DNA of 15,736 bases from Corinectria fuckeliana (lineage: Eukaryota > Ascomycota > Sordariomycetes > Hypocreales > Nectriaceae): positions 1 through 15,736 of the forward strand of contig WPDH01000452.1 in assembly GCA_019137255.1 (NCBI GenBank). The letters are read 5' to 3'. The notes beneath the pieces are model-generated. The model saw nothing but the letters and a program-made list of their open reading frames with translations, did not search any database and was not told the DNA's origin. A program made the position numbers and the translations under genes. Position 1 is the stretch's first letter, and each line of letters opens with the position of its first letter. Below are positions 1-8,696 of the stretch, in pieces.

Positions 1-980
1 CTTATATAGTTTAGTATTTTAAGTAAGTAGTATAAATATATAGTATACTCTCTATAAGATATAATAGTATTAATACTAATACTAACTATAATACTAAACT
101 ACTCTGCTTAAAAAAGGCTTAAATAGCTTTTAAAGTAGTTTTAAGCTAAACTAAATCTAGATTTAAGTTTAGCTCTTATAGTATTTAGACTAATTAACTA
201 AATAAGAAAGTAAATACTATTAAAAGTTAAAAAAGATATACTAATACTAGTTAGTAATAAGAATAATACCTAAAAAGATAAGAATAAGTAGTATAAGTAA
301 CTTAGACTTAACCTAAGATTAATTAAATTTTAGTATATAATTTAGACTAAGTCTTATAAGAACTTATTATTATAAGTATATAATTAGCTTTTCTTATAAA
401 GTAAACTTACTTATAACTTATATTACTATATATATATATTAAGCTTAACTTACTTCTCTCTTAAGTAAGAGTAGTAAGAGGTTTTTTATCTTATAGCTTA
501 TTATTAGGGTTTTTCTCTCTTATTATAAATTAGTTTAAGTTACTTAGAAAAAGAACTAGATAGTTATAAGCTAAATTAGGTATAAATAAATAAATAATTT
601 TTAGCTTATAATATTTAAAAATATTCTTTATAAAGACAGGTATTATTATAAATTCTCTTATAACTAACCTTATAAAGATATTTAAAACCTCTATTAGAGA
701 AAACCTAAGTGCTTTCTAGTATCTCTTTTATAAGAATTCCTAAAAAGGTAAGATAATCTTACTTCTATAGGAATTTCTAGAGAGTAAAAATAATCTTACT
801 TTTATAAGAATTTCTAGAGAGTTAAGATAATCTTACTTTTATAAGATTTCCTAAAGTTTTACTAGTTAGAAAAATAAAATAAGAGAAGTCTTAAGAAAGT
901 TAGTTAGAAAAATTATCTATCTTAATACACACAAATTAATCTATTTAGTTAACTGCTCTATAAGGATATACTATAGTCTA
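1..980. repeat. AT-rich block with RIP-type footprint (left flank)
   Basis: The block is made almost wholly of A/T with C and G surviving mainly as CpT/ApG (many CTTA, TAAG, CTAG and AGCT words). CpG and CpA/TpG are nearly absent. This dinucleotide pattern is what repeat-induced point mutation leaves in ascomycete repeats (C to T at CpA, and here at CpG too). There is no open reading frame of note, and stops are dense in all frames. The parent element cannot be named from sequence this degraded. Composition changes between about 960 and 1020, where normal GC resumes. Confidence 0.85.
728..856. repeat. 37-base tandem repeat, about 3.5 copies
   Basis: Copies lie at 728-764, 765-801 and 802-838, with a partial copy at 839-856. 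Each begins with a TTATAAGAATTTC-like segment, continues with CTAGAGAG in copies 2 and 3, and ends with ATAATCTTACTT. Copies 2 and 3 differ at only a few bases. The array sits inside the RIP-degraded block, so it may be a minisatellite-like part of the dead element. No gene overlaps it. Confidence 0.8.
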
Positions 981-989
981 TTACTATAC

Positions 990-1217
990 TCACAGCTTAT
1001 CTGCTATACCAGGCTGTACTAATCCGGCTATTATTCTTCGTTCTTCTACTTTCTCTCCCGTTGCAGAGCCGGATTCTGCAACAGGTGTAGGTTCCCTCTT
1101 ATTATTATTAGTAACCTCTTTGTACTCATACTCAATCAGGTTGCCAGCCTTGTTATACTCCGGGGCGTACTCCTCGACAGGGAGGTACAAGACATATCTT
1201 GAGTGGATTAATAGGCT
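990..1217 (-). pseudogene. Unrecognised coding-like C-terminal fragment at the AT/GC border
   Basis: On the minus strand the frame is open from just after a TAG (complement of 1218-1220) to a TGA ending at 990, about 75 codons. The translation is rich in acidic residues and lysine and includes PVEEYAPEYNKAGNLIEYEY and, nearer the end, KVEERRIIAGLVQPGIADKL. Codon use looks more gene-like than the surroundings. There is no convincing ATG: the first possible start is a TTG at 1190. It therefore looks like the 3' end of a gene or transposon frame whose upstream part is missing or decayed. I do not recognise the family. It lies exactly where the RIP-degraded block gives way to normal DNA. Confidence 0.3.
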
Positions 1218-2250
1218 CTAAAGGGATGTCATAAATGTGTATTCCGGTGAATGGCGAAAGTTTTGCAACACCCTGTCGCGTCCATCCATATCTCTATCAG
1301 CCTGAGACCTCTTACAGCCCATCCTGAGGCTGTCTCTATAAAGCACGATGGAGATACAAACCCTGCTTTTCGTCGTTACTGCGCCTGAGCCCGACTCGGA
1401 AGCTTCGAGTGCCGTATTGTTCTCCTCGGTCAACTTAAAAGCATCTGCGCCTAGATGTACGTGGTTTCGCCAAACTCCAGTACAAAGGCAAGGACGCACT
1501 TCTACATGGGCACCGACTGTGCAGGACGACGAGTGGCTACGACACTGTCGACAGGTGCTTCAGGAAAGTTGCCCGCGGGAGGAGATCCAATGCTATCTGC
1601 GCAGATGGACGAATTTAGATAAGTTCCGGGTGCTGCGATGAAGGATGACCTCGTTTGCCTGGCTTCCAGGGCGCAGTCCCGTGATAATACGGAGGGTGGT
1701 AGGCAGGGATGCATATGTTGATGGGTTGGTGATGGTCCGGAATGTTAGACAGGTGGTGAGCGTCTGGCGATAGCTTGGAACTATTGCATCTCTGATCATT
1801 GCTTCAACAGGCAGTTTGTAAGGACGAGGGTGGTGTTACTAGCTTTCAATATATCAATCCCACCATAACATTAAAAGGACCAACCAATTCCAGTAAGCTG
1901 CGTTATGGAACCGTACCACACAACAGAGTATAAAGGGGACCGCGGGCTCGCCGAGCTTTCGCGGCACACCCGGCGCTTCACTCACGCTGGCACCCTTATA
2001 CATTTATCGGCCCCTCTAGAACATGCCAAGCCCACGTTCAGCTGATAGTGAGTTCGCGCTTTGGCTGAAACGGAGCAACAAGGTGGCTAATGGCGGCATC
2101 TCGTTTTGTCTCTAGCACCGTAGGGGTGGAGTTGGGGTTGGGGTTGACTCTAACCCTCGGAGAATGAGTACTGGATTCCTCCTACAGTGGGTTCAGGCAC
2201 ACCAGCAACAAAGTCATGCACAAGTCTAACGGTCAGCAGCCAAGGCTTTC
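1218..2250. other. No gene recognised; G-run cluster near 2123-2143
   Basis: Base composition is normal. Short open frames exist on both strands (for example plus 1348-1641 and minus 1502-1714), but they overlap each other. None shows a recognisable domain, splice signals or a convincing start. At 2123-2143 three GGGG runs and one GG occur within about 20 bases on the plus strand, followed by CTAACCC. This could fold as a G-quadruplex, but no gene start is near enough to assign a role. Confidence 0.5.
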
Positions 2251-2565
2251 ATGCCAATCCAAGCAAATAAATATGGCCTTGATGACATGGTTGTGCTACA
2301 CGTCCGAGAGAGCTACAATCCTTGCCGTACTGAGCATGTGCTCAGTCTGAAAGCGATTGATGAGTGTCCGGGGGTTAATAGGTACCAAGGAGAGGCCAAA
2401 TCTGGTAAGAAGCCCAGACGGCCACGAGGAAGAACATCCCATTATGAGAGATGTTACGTGCGAACATTTCACCCGCTGTTCTCAGCTGGCCAAACCTCCG
2501 TAAGTGTTGATTTCCCAAGTAACCGATCGCAATCGTACAGAGAAATCTTGGCGAGTAGAGGCTAG
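2251..2565 (+). other. Unsupported 104-codon open frame
   Basis: An ATG-initiated frame runs 104 codons to a TAG. The product would have a lysine/arginine-rich middle (GKKPRRPRGR) and no signal peptide, membrane segment or motif I know. No intron signals or neighbouring exons support it. A chance frame is at least as likely as a gene. It is listed only because it is the longest ATG-initiated plus-strand frame in this stretch without a better-supported overlapping frame. Confidence 0.12.
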
Positions 2566-3290
2566 CTTGTCACAAACTACTCAAATAGAGCTGTCAAAAT
2601 AACTGCCACCCTGCTGTACTACAGCACCCGTCAACCGTAAAATCTCTACGATCTCACAGAGGGCTACAGCCGACCGGGCCATCTATATGATGCACGAGTT
2701 TCTGTGGAGAAGGCTGATCTTGTGTATCCGGCTGTCATTAAGAATACTGTTTGGTAGACTAATTTGGCAATGCTGTGGATAAGGGCTAGAGGAACGTGGA
2801 TGGTTTCCAACGGTGCCGTCATGTTCCCCGATACAATTATGATGCAGGAACAAATACAGAGATACTTGGACGAGGATCTCGATGGCGAAGATGACGGCAA
2901 AGAGGTTGAGACAATGTATGTTTACACCATCTCCAAAGGTACAATTTAGTCTCTGTGACAACTCAATGGCGGATGGCAGCCTGAAGCTGTTTAACGAGAC
3001 AGGAACGCAAAAAGGAAAAATGCGTGGATGCAGTGACAACAGACGGGGAGGCGAGAACGGGAGGAGATGTATGCTTGAGGAAGAGGAAAACAGGCAATCA
3101 CAACGGTCCCGAGATGTTGATATACGGGCGCGCAATCGGCCGGAGACCCACATCGCGGGGTCGGCGCGAGTGGGGTTTTGTTTACCGGCCCGCCAGCCGG
3201 CGCTGGCCCGAAAAATAATATTGCCCTGCTCTACCGCGTTGACGAGCCGTTGAGGCTAACGACCTTTAGGAGCGGGGTAATCGATATAGT
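2566..3290. other. No gene recognised
   Basis: Overlapping frames occur on both strands: minus 2683-3153, rich in serine, leucine and phenylalanine, and plus 2764-2949, with an acidic DEDLDGEDDG run. They conflict, lack recognisable domains and have no clear splice sites, so neither is called. Around 3190-3206 there is a small GC-rich hairpin, GCCAGC-CGGC-GCTGGC. Composition shifts to more TA-rich sequence after about 3290. Confidence 0.45.
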
Positions 3291-3296
3291 GTTAGC

Positions 3297-3539
3297 CTAT
3301 AGTTCCTCGGTTACGTGTTGTACAGGTTGCAGTATAGTCTCGTCATAAAAGCTACTACATCTTAATAGCAAGTGAGAGGTAAGCTTTAGCTTATATCTTA
3401 ATGAGAATACTACCTTTTGCCTCCTAATATATCTACTTTGCCTGAATGGATATTCTACAGGTACTCCCATTACAATTGCCATTTGGCTCTCATCGACGAG
3501 TACATTTCTAGATTCTCTCTTCAGCCATTGTGTAGCGTG
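3297..3539 (-). pseudogene. Unrecognised relic frame, possibly from a transposable element
   Basis: On the minus strand an 80-codon frame is open between in-frame stops (TGA at 3542-3540, TAG at 3299-3297). It includes TQWLKRESRNVLVDESQMAI followed by VMGVPVEYPFRQSRYIRRQK. The first ATG inside it is at 3482. Composition is TA-shifted relative to the surroundings, as expected for a repeat copy lightly touched by RIP. The DE...MG stretch faintly recalls the region around a catalytic aspartate in Pogo/Fot1-type DDE transposases, but spacing does not match well and no second motif is visible. I treat it as a coding relic of unknown family. Confidence 0.25.
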
Positions 3540-3541
3540 TC

Positions 3542-4592
3542 ACTGGACGGTAAACACACCTTAATCCCTGTAACTGGACGGTCGGGTTAGCGATGCATAT
3601 CTAAGCATTGGACAACTTCTATCTCAATAATGCAGCCAAAGACAAGGCGGGGAATTGGTTGGACAAATAGTCCTTTCAAGATGCTGCGTCAATGCTATGC
3701 GGTGGTCAGATGAAGTGGGTGGGATCACAGCAGCTGGACTACTCAAGGTGGTCATCATGTTACTCTTGGCACAGGACATATCGATTAGGCATAGTGCATC
3801 GTACCGCTCTGCTGAAGTAACGGTGAACTTGTACTCAATTCCGCACAACACAATCAGGACTATGCACTAGAAGCGGCCTGTTATACAAGTTGTCGCCGCC
3901 CAAGCTGGTCGTAGTCATGAGAAAGATTCCCAAAGAGCCCCTTCGAGTAATCGTGGCCCTCAGATCAAGATGCGCGCCTGGGCAGCGAGACGTTGCGTCT
4001 ATGAAATCTTTGCTGAGAACGGCCAGGTCGAACCGAAGGCACTTCGACCGTCGGCTAGTAGGTGAATATCTGTCTCGTACCTAGCCACTGAGCGCTTTCG
4101 GCTTGTCACAGCTGAGGTGCGCAATATCCCCGAACGGTGCGTCGATGCGGCCCAACTCACCGTACCAACAATCCCTAGTCTAGTGGCGATTTATAGACAG
4201 CGACTTGGTTGTGTATGCGGTTCCAGAAGGTGAGTTCCAGAAGCCAGCATCTTGCAGCACATAACTCTTACACGGGGAAACCCCATGCAGTTGCTAATGG
4301 AGCCACAAGGAAACGTGTCTTCCCGCTCCTCGTTCACGAGAAGTCGGGCCACTATTCCCTTCAGCCAGCAAAAGCAATGGGCTTCGACGGTGGGTTGTCC
4401 TGTGGTACGGATGCTGCGATGGTGATAGACCTCAACGCTAGGGTGTTGGAATTTATGACGACGCCCAAGGATACTCCAAAAGCCAGTGGCTTGCCGTATA
4501 GTCAAAAGCGACAGAAGAAGAAACGGAACTCGTAAGTCCCGATGCCGAACCGTGAAGGTCCGCGAGCTCCGTCAACATGCATAAACAAGCTT
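3542..4592. other. No gene recognised; short direct repeat at 3542 and 3573
   Basis: ACTGGACGGT occurs at 3542-3551 and again at 3573-3582, 31 bases apart. Several 60-108 codon frames lie on both strands (plus 4209-4535 with a basic tail KRQKKKR, minus 4191-4505 opposite it). They shadow each other and show no domain I can name. I see no canonical donor-branch-acceptor set that would join them. No RNA gene was recognised. Confidence 0.45.
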
Positions 4593-4642
4593 GGAAAACG
4601 AGGGGAAAATATGGAAAACAGGGGAAAACAAGAGGAAACAAT
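4593..4642. promoter_or_regulatory. Helically phased A-tracts (predicted curved DNA)
   Basis: GGAAAA units start at 4593, 4604, 4613 and 4623, with GGAAAC at 4634. Spacing is 11, 9, 10 and 11 bases, close to one helical turn. Short A-tracts repeated in phase with the helix are known to bend DNA. The tract is all-purine over long stretches and lies about 300 bases upstream of the reductase start codon, so a promoter or nucleosome-positioning role is possible. That role is inference. Confidence 0.4.
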
Positions 4643-4765
4643 GGGGCTACCGAGGTTCGCAGAGCAAGGTTCAGCCCTACACAGTAGAGTAGTGGAGCTG
4701 CCGAGGCTGCTGTCTCAATTATTGGGTAACGAAACATGGCGTGTCTTAACTTGGAACATATAGCG

Positions 4766-4818
4766 ACGCGGACTTAGTTTCCAGGACGTCCGGTATGTCC
4801 TCTAAGTCCGATCCGCGT
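4766..4818. promoter_or_regulatory. Large interrupted dyad upstream of the reductase gene
   Basis: CGGACTTAG (4769-4777) is matched by its exact reverse complement CTAAGTCCG (4802-4810). Beyond a 2-base bulge the arms continue as ACGCGG (4766-4771) against CCGCGT (4813-4818). The loop holds the perfect palindrome GGACGTCC (4784-4791). The dyad ends about 120 bases before the ATG at 4937. CGG...CCG ends are the half-sites used by fungal Zn2Cys6 activators, although the gap here is much longer than usual for one dimer. It could be two operator half-sites or a cruciform. Confidence 0.45.
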
Positions 4819-4936
4819 TATAGTCAAGAAAAGACCGGGGTGCCAGCTTCCAACATGCAACTTCCAGTCCAACACCGAGCAGCCCATCTTCCCCTTAGCC
4901 ATTCTTGCGTCATTTACCGACCTCGCTCTCTGCACC

Positions 4937-5743
4937 ATGTCTGCAGCCGACAAGACCGTCGTCCTCGTGACGGGGGCAAACCAGGGCTTGGGCTTCGCTA
5001 CCGCCAAGAAGCTCGCGTCCGAGAACGGCTACCATGTCATCATGACCGGAAGACGGGAGGAGGCCGTCCAGACAGCCGCTGCGCAGTTGCAGAAAGAGGG
5101 CCTGGATGTCGAAGCCCTGGTGCTTGACCTCGGCTCGGACGAATCCATCGATGCTGCCGTCGAGAAAGTCCAGAGGTGCGTACGCCCTCGTCTCACGGTT
5201 CTCTAAACTTGCAAGACTCGCTAACCATGTTCCCGGCCGCGCAGCAAATTCGGCCACCTCGACGTCCTCGTCAACAACGCCGGCATCGCCCAGGTGAAGC
5301 CCGCCCCCGAGAGCCAGCGCGAGCTGTACCAGACGGTCCTCGCCACCAACGTGGTGGGCACCGTGGCCGTGACGGACAAGTTCCTGCCGCTGCTGGCCAA
5401 GTCGCACCAGGTGAAGCGCGTCGTCTTCGTGTCCTCGGGCGCCGGCAGCATCGGCTCGTGGACGACGCCGGGCAGCGCCACGCGGAAGTTCAAGGCGCCC
5501 GCCTACGCCGTCAGCAAGACGGCGCTGAACGCGCTCTGCATCCAGTACGCCGTGGCGCACGAGGAGGACAAGACCTGGAAGTTCAACGCCTGCTGCCCCG
5601 GGTACTGCGCGACGAACCTCAATGGCTTCTCTGGGCCAAGCTCTCCCGAGGTGGGCGCCGAGATTATCTGCCGTTTCGCCACGCTGGGAGCCGACGGGCC
5701 AAGTGCAACCTTTGCCAATGTCGGGGGGTCGATTCCATGGTAG
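4937..5743 (+). CDS. Short-chain dehydrogenase/reductase (SDR), one intron
   Basis: The gene encodes an NAD(P)(H)-dependent oxidoreductase, probably a cytosolic carbonyl reductase-like enzyme; the substrate is unknown. Exons are 4937-5175 and 5245-5743. The 69-base intron has donor GTGCGT, branch site GCTAACC at 5220-5226 and acceptor GCAG, and it splits a serine codon (residue 80). The product is 245 residues, normal for a classical SDR. Visible features are the cofactor motif TGANQGLG (12-19), LDVLVNNAG with N90-N91-A92-G93, N115 of the catalytic tetrad, the VSS segment with the likely catalytic Ser at 143/144, Y167-A-V-S-K171, and P198-G199 after the last strand. There is no signal peptide. 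The start sits in CACCATGTC, a good fungal context, and the nucleotide-binding strand begins right after it. The C-terminus GGSIPW resembles the usual end of this fungal subgroup. Third positions are strongly G/C, unlike the decayed neighbours, so it looks functional. The upstream dyad and A-tracts may regulate it. Confidence 0.93.
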
Positions 5744-6585
5744 ATGTCTAGGTTCTTAGCTTGGTGTGGGTTAAGACCATGTCCACGGAAATATCTCTCA
5801 TTACCGCCTTATTCGCTGCATTGTGAATAAGCCAGGCTTTCCTTTTCCCATACGTTGAGGGCGAGAAAATGTGCCGCGTCTTGAAGTCATGTACTTAACT
5901 AACGATTGACAGAGGGAATAATTACCTACGTGAGGCCAGGTACAAAGCCCACAGATGATACCACAATCTGAGGATCAGGATGTGGGTGAAACGCGCTTGA
6001 TTTCCCAGCCAAGGCCGTTACGAGATGGGGAGCCAATACATCAATTTAGGCTATAGGAGATCCGTAATAGAAAGGAACAGTTCTGCTACCTGCGTCGTCA
6101 ATGGGGCCATCATGGCGATCAGGTCATTCGGGAAACATGATCCCGAAAAGCAACAGGTGGCGCACCGGTGAAGAAGAGCAAAGATACCTCCAGCTAAAAG
6201 ACGAAATAAGACAAAGTCATATGAGCTCGGCGGTGGCAAGTTGGCGAGATAAAGCCCTGATTTAACGTTTGCAACCCCTATGGTCTGCATCACGGCTTCC
6301 GTGCTCCCGGTCCGGCCTTGAGCGGAACCTCCGGAGTGGATCTAAGTCGAGGCATGGTGTTAATGGGAGTTCCCACGACCAATGTCACGCAATATGAGCT
6401 ACTTTAACGGAAGGTGTCTTACTTTGGCGAAGAGGGGAAATAACATGTGGACCGCGCGGGCTCTACAACCGCCGGGTATTACACAGTAGACAGGCTGTGC
6501 AGTCTCTCGGGAGGAACAAAGCTAAATTCTGGCGTCAACCAGGGCGTGGACCGAGCCTTCCGTGTCGGACCGTCTCGCAAACAAG
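5744..6585. other. Intergenic region between the reductase and the secreted protein gene
   Basis: No convincing gene. An 80-codon minus frame at 6051-6293 has no recognisable domain. An AATAAG-like element at about 5825-5830 could serve as the polyadenylation signal of the reductase gene. The last 280 bases before the next TATA box contain several CGG/CCG triplets (around 6308-6340 and 6470-6477) that might bind Zn2Cys6 regulators; this is suggestive only. Confidence 0.45.
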
Positions 6586-6592
6586 TATAAAT
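6586..6592 (+). promoter_or_regulatory. TATA box of the CrtC/AttH-family gene
   Basis: TATAAAT lies 73 bases upstream of the ATG at 6665. It is followed by a C/A-rich leader with CTCAACTCC-like segments and then CACCATG. Position and sequence fit a fungal core promoter with a short 5' UTR. Confidence 0.6.
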
Positions 6593-6664
6593 GTCGGATG
6601 TCCGGCCAAGAAGTCTACACTTATCACCAATACTCTCAACTCCAACGTCAACAGCCTGGACACC

Positions 6665-7808
6665 ATGTTTCCTCAAAGCCTCCTCCCCAAGGCCGTCTTG
6701 GCCTTCTCAGTCCTCGCAAACCTTTGCTCGGGTTTTAAACGCACGGCCGCAGACATCAGTCCGTCGTCCACAAACTATACCGTCAGTCAACCCCATCAGC
6801 CGTATCTTGGTACATTTGTCTTCCTATTCCAGTTCAGCTCACCAACTACCGAGTTCACAGAACCAAGCAGGCACCTTTAACCTTACCAACAGCCAGATCA
6901 GCCAGGATTATTACATCAACAGCTACTGGACCATCTTCTTCCTCCACGGCAGTAACGGCCACGACTACTTCGCGGTCGGACACGTGAGCGCAAAGGGCTT
7001 TTCAGCCAAGGACACCAAGTATCGGGTGTCTCTCCTGGACATCAACGACTCGTACTTCTATGCGGCGGGATCGAGCGACGCGGATGCTGACTTCCCGAAC
7101 GACACCTTCTCCTACAAGACCGATGACTTCGAAACCTACTCGACCACGCCTGACCTCTTCTCAACACAGGTTGTCAAGAGCACCGTGGAGGGTGCCGAGT
7201 TCACTCTGGTCAGCTCGCCGAAAGGGCCCAACTTGTACGACGGTGGCAACGGAATCTTTCTGTGGGGTGCGGACTGGACGCGGGAGATTGCGTATCCCGA
7301 GCAGTGGGTGACGGGCAACGTCACCTACAACGGCGAAGTCATCGATATCGTCCCGGAGAAGTCCATGTCATGGTTGGACCGACAGTACGGTCCCGGCTTC
7401 GGCTCGTCCGGTTGGAACGTCTGGATCCTCATGTTCGACAACGGCGCCAAGACGTGCATCTGGCGCAACGACGCAGTGGGCAACAACCCGAAGCAGTACT
7501 TTGCCACGTTTATGTTCGCCGACGGCCACCACGAGATTTACCCCATCGACAGCGAGGTTCATCCTTCAATCCCTTTCACCTCTGAAAAGACAGGATTCAC
7601 TTACTACGGACGCCACCAGGTCAGCATCCCAGGACTCAACGCGCACTTCGACATCGAGCAGCCAGTTCTGGCCGGCGAGATCGCGGATGATTCCGACCTT
7701 AGTCCGCGAAGCACCCTCTATGAGGGATACGCGGTGGTCAGTGGTTCCATTCGGGGCGAGAAGGTCAAGGGCTGGGGTGTCTCTGAGCGTAAATTCAAAA
7801 GTCTCTGA
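6665..7808 (+). CDS. Secreted CrtC/AttH lipocalin-family protein (kievitone hydratase-like), one intron
   Basis: Exons are 6665-6809 and 6871-7808. The 61-base intron has donor GTACAT, a CTCAC-type branch site and acceptor AAGCAG, and the splice restores codon 49 (Gly). The product is 360 residues. The N-terminus (MFPQSLLPKAVLAFSVLANL) is a typical signal peptide with likely cleavage near residue 23. Three N-glycosylation sequons are visible: N52-L-T, N125-D-T and N198-V-T. The central SWLDRQYGPGF segment (W216-L-D-R-Q-Y-G222) matches the W-x-D-R-Q-x-G signature of the hydroxyneurosporene synthase (CrtC)/AttH family, a double-lipocalin fold. Characterised fungal relatives are the secreted kievitone hydratase and lipocalin-type Diels-Alderases. 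The signal peptide and sequons favour a secreted hydratase-like role, but the substrate cannot be read from sequence. The chosen ATG has CACCATG context and a TATA box 73 bases upstream. An unspliced frame starting at 6591 would lose the signal peptide, so it is rejected. Confidence 0.85.
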
Positions 7809-8206
7809 TTGTCAGCGGCTTCCAGGGCATGCAGAAGAGGAGCAGGAGGCTCGAGGTGTGAAGGGCCAGATCTGGGGGACTTGCTTTAGGATGCATTGCG
7901 GAGGAGGAGGCTCTTTTACTACTGTACATATCTCCCCTGCAACACCACCACGATGGGAAACACCACCGCGGCCATCAGTCCGGTCACCAAGCTCGGAACC
8001 AATCCCCGGCCAGTCACGCCTGCCCCTACGTCCCTGCTGAGGATTACGACTACGGGGCTCTTTACGTTACCGTCTAGATAAATGGCAAGTTTTTCTGTCA
8101 GGCAAAGCAAACACATGAAAGAGACGTCACTTTCCCAGGTACTTAAGTTCTAGTGGCGGAAGTGACGGGAGCGACAATAGATGACTTGCCGCGTTAGAGA
8201 CAGCAA
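7809..8206. other. 3' flank of the secreted protein gene; no gene recognised
   Basis: No supported gene. A possible poly(A) element, GATAAA, occurs near 8077. Both strands have short open frames over about 7896-8116 that overlap each other. The minus frame ends in a hydrophobic run but has no upstream coding sequence to attach to. Confidence 0.4.
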
Positions 8207-8696
8207 ATGCCGTGGCAACTTTACTCGACAAGGCTTGACCATGACATCCACCTCGTGAAATGCTCCGACAAGAACCTATTGTAACACGAGACATATACCC
8301 TTACCAAACCAGTATTTGAAGTTCTGCGCGAGAATATGCTGATCCCTGGGAACGTGACCAAACTGAAGGAACTCATGATCCAACCTCTCAGCGCAAGATG
8401 AACCCCTAGAGCACTACCAACAAGTATCAGAGAGCCCTATCCCGCAAACTGCTCGCCATTTCCACCAACCTCACCATCCTGGACTCCCGCGTCCTCTTAA
8501 AGTTGCCTTGGGTGCAGGCCATCCGTGAGCGGTGGAAAAGGTGAGACTTGGACGTTGAGTGTTCATTTTCCCACATCGATGCTAACGACCTAGAACGATT
8601 GCATCTTTATATAAAGTAGATGCGTATTTATCATCGGGAGGAGTTAGATGTGGCGGTTCCATCGACCTTTGCCCTGTGGAACGCATACGGCCTTGA
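8207..8696 (+). pseudogene. Broken two-exon gene relic, family unknown
   Basis: Three coding-like pieces follow one another on the plus strand. From the ATG at 8207 a frame begins MPWQLYSTRLDHDIHLVKCS. It is interrupted by TAA at 8282-8284, continues as ETYTLTKPVFEVLRENMLIP, and ends at TGA 8399-8401. A second frame, open 8410-8540, reads KYQRALSRKLLAISTNL and ends WVQAIRERWKR. It stops exactly at a good donor (GTGAGA at 8541), with branch GCTAAC at 8581-8586 and acceptor CTAG ending at 8593. Splicing this 53-base intron keeps the frame (RTIASLYKVDAYLSSGG) to a TGA at 8694-8696. The intron points to a real former gene; the premature stop and the frame change near 8399-8410 indicate that it is dead. 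I do not recognise the product. A coincidental arrangement of short frames cannot be excluded. Confidence 0.35.

Noticed and set aside
728..856. CRISPR array.
   Set aside because: The units are contiguous without unique spacers and lie in eukaryotic RIP-degraded DNA.
2683..3153. A 156-codon minus-strand frame.
   Set aside because: It overlaps several plus frames, has low-complexity Ser/Leu/Phe content without domain or splice support, and looks like chance.
4910..5560. A 216-codon minus-strand frame opposite the reductase gene.
   Set aside because: It is the antisense shadow of a GC-rich coding region; the plus strand has a full SDR motif set and intron.
6591..7808. Uninterrupted 405-codon reading of the secreted protein from an ATG inside the TATA region.
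   Set aside because: It starts within the TATA box, lacks the signal peptide and reads through a clear 61-base intron. The spliced model from 6665 explains all signals.
7919..8116. Minus-strand frame ending in a hydrophobic run like a GPI-anchor signal.
   Set aside because: It is only 65 codons from its ATG, with an in-frame stop shortly upstream, no exon to attach to and no splice acceptor.
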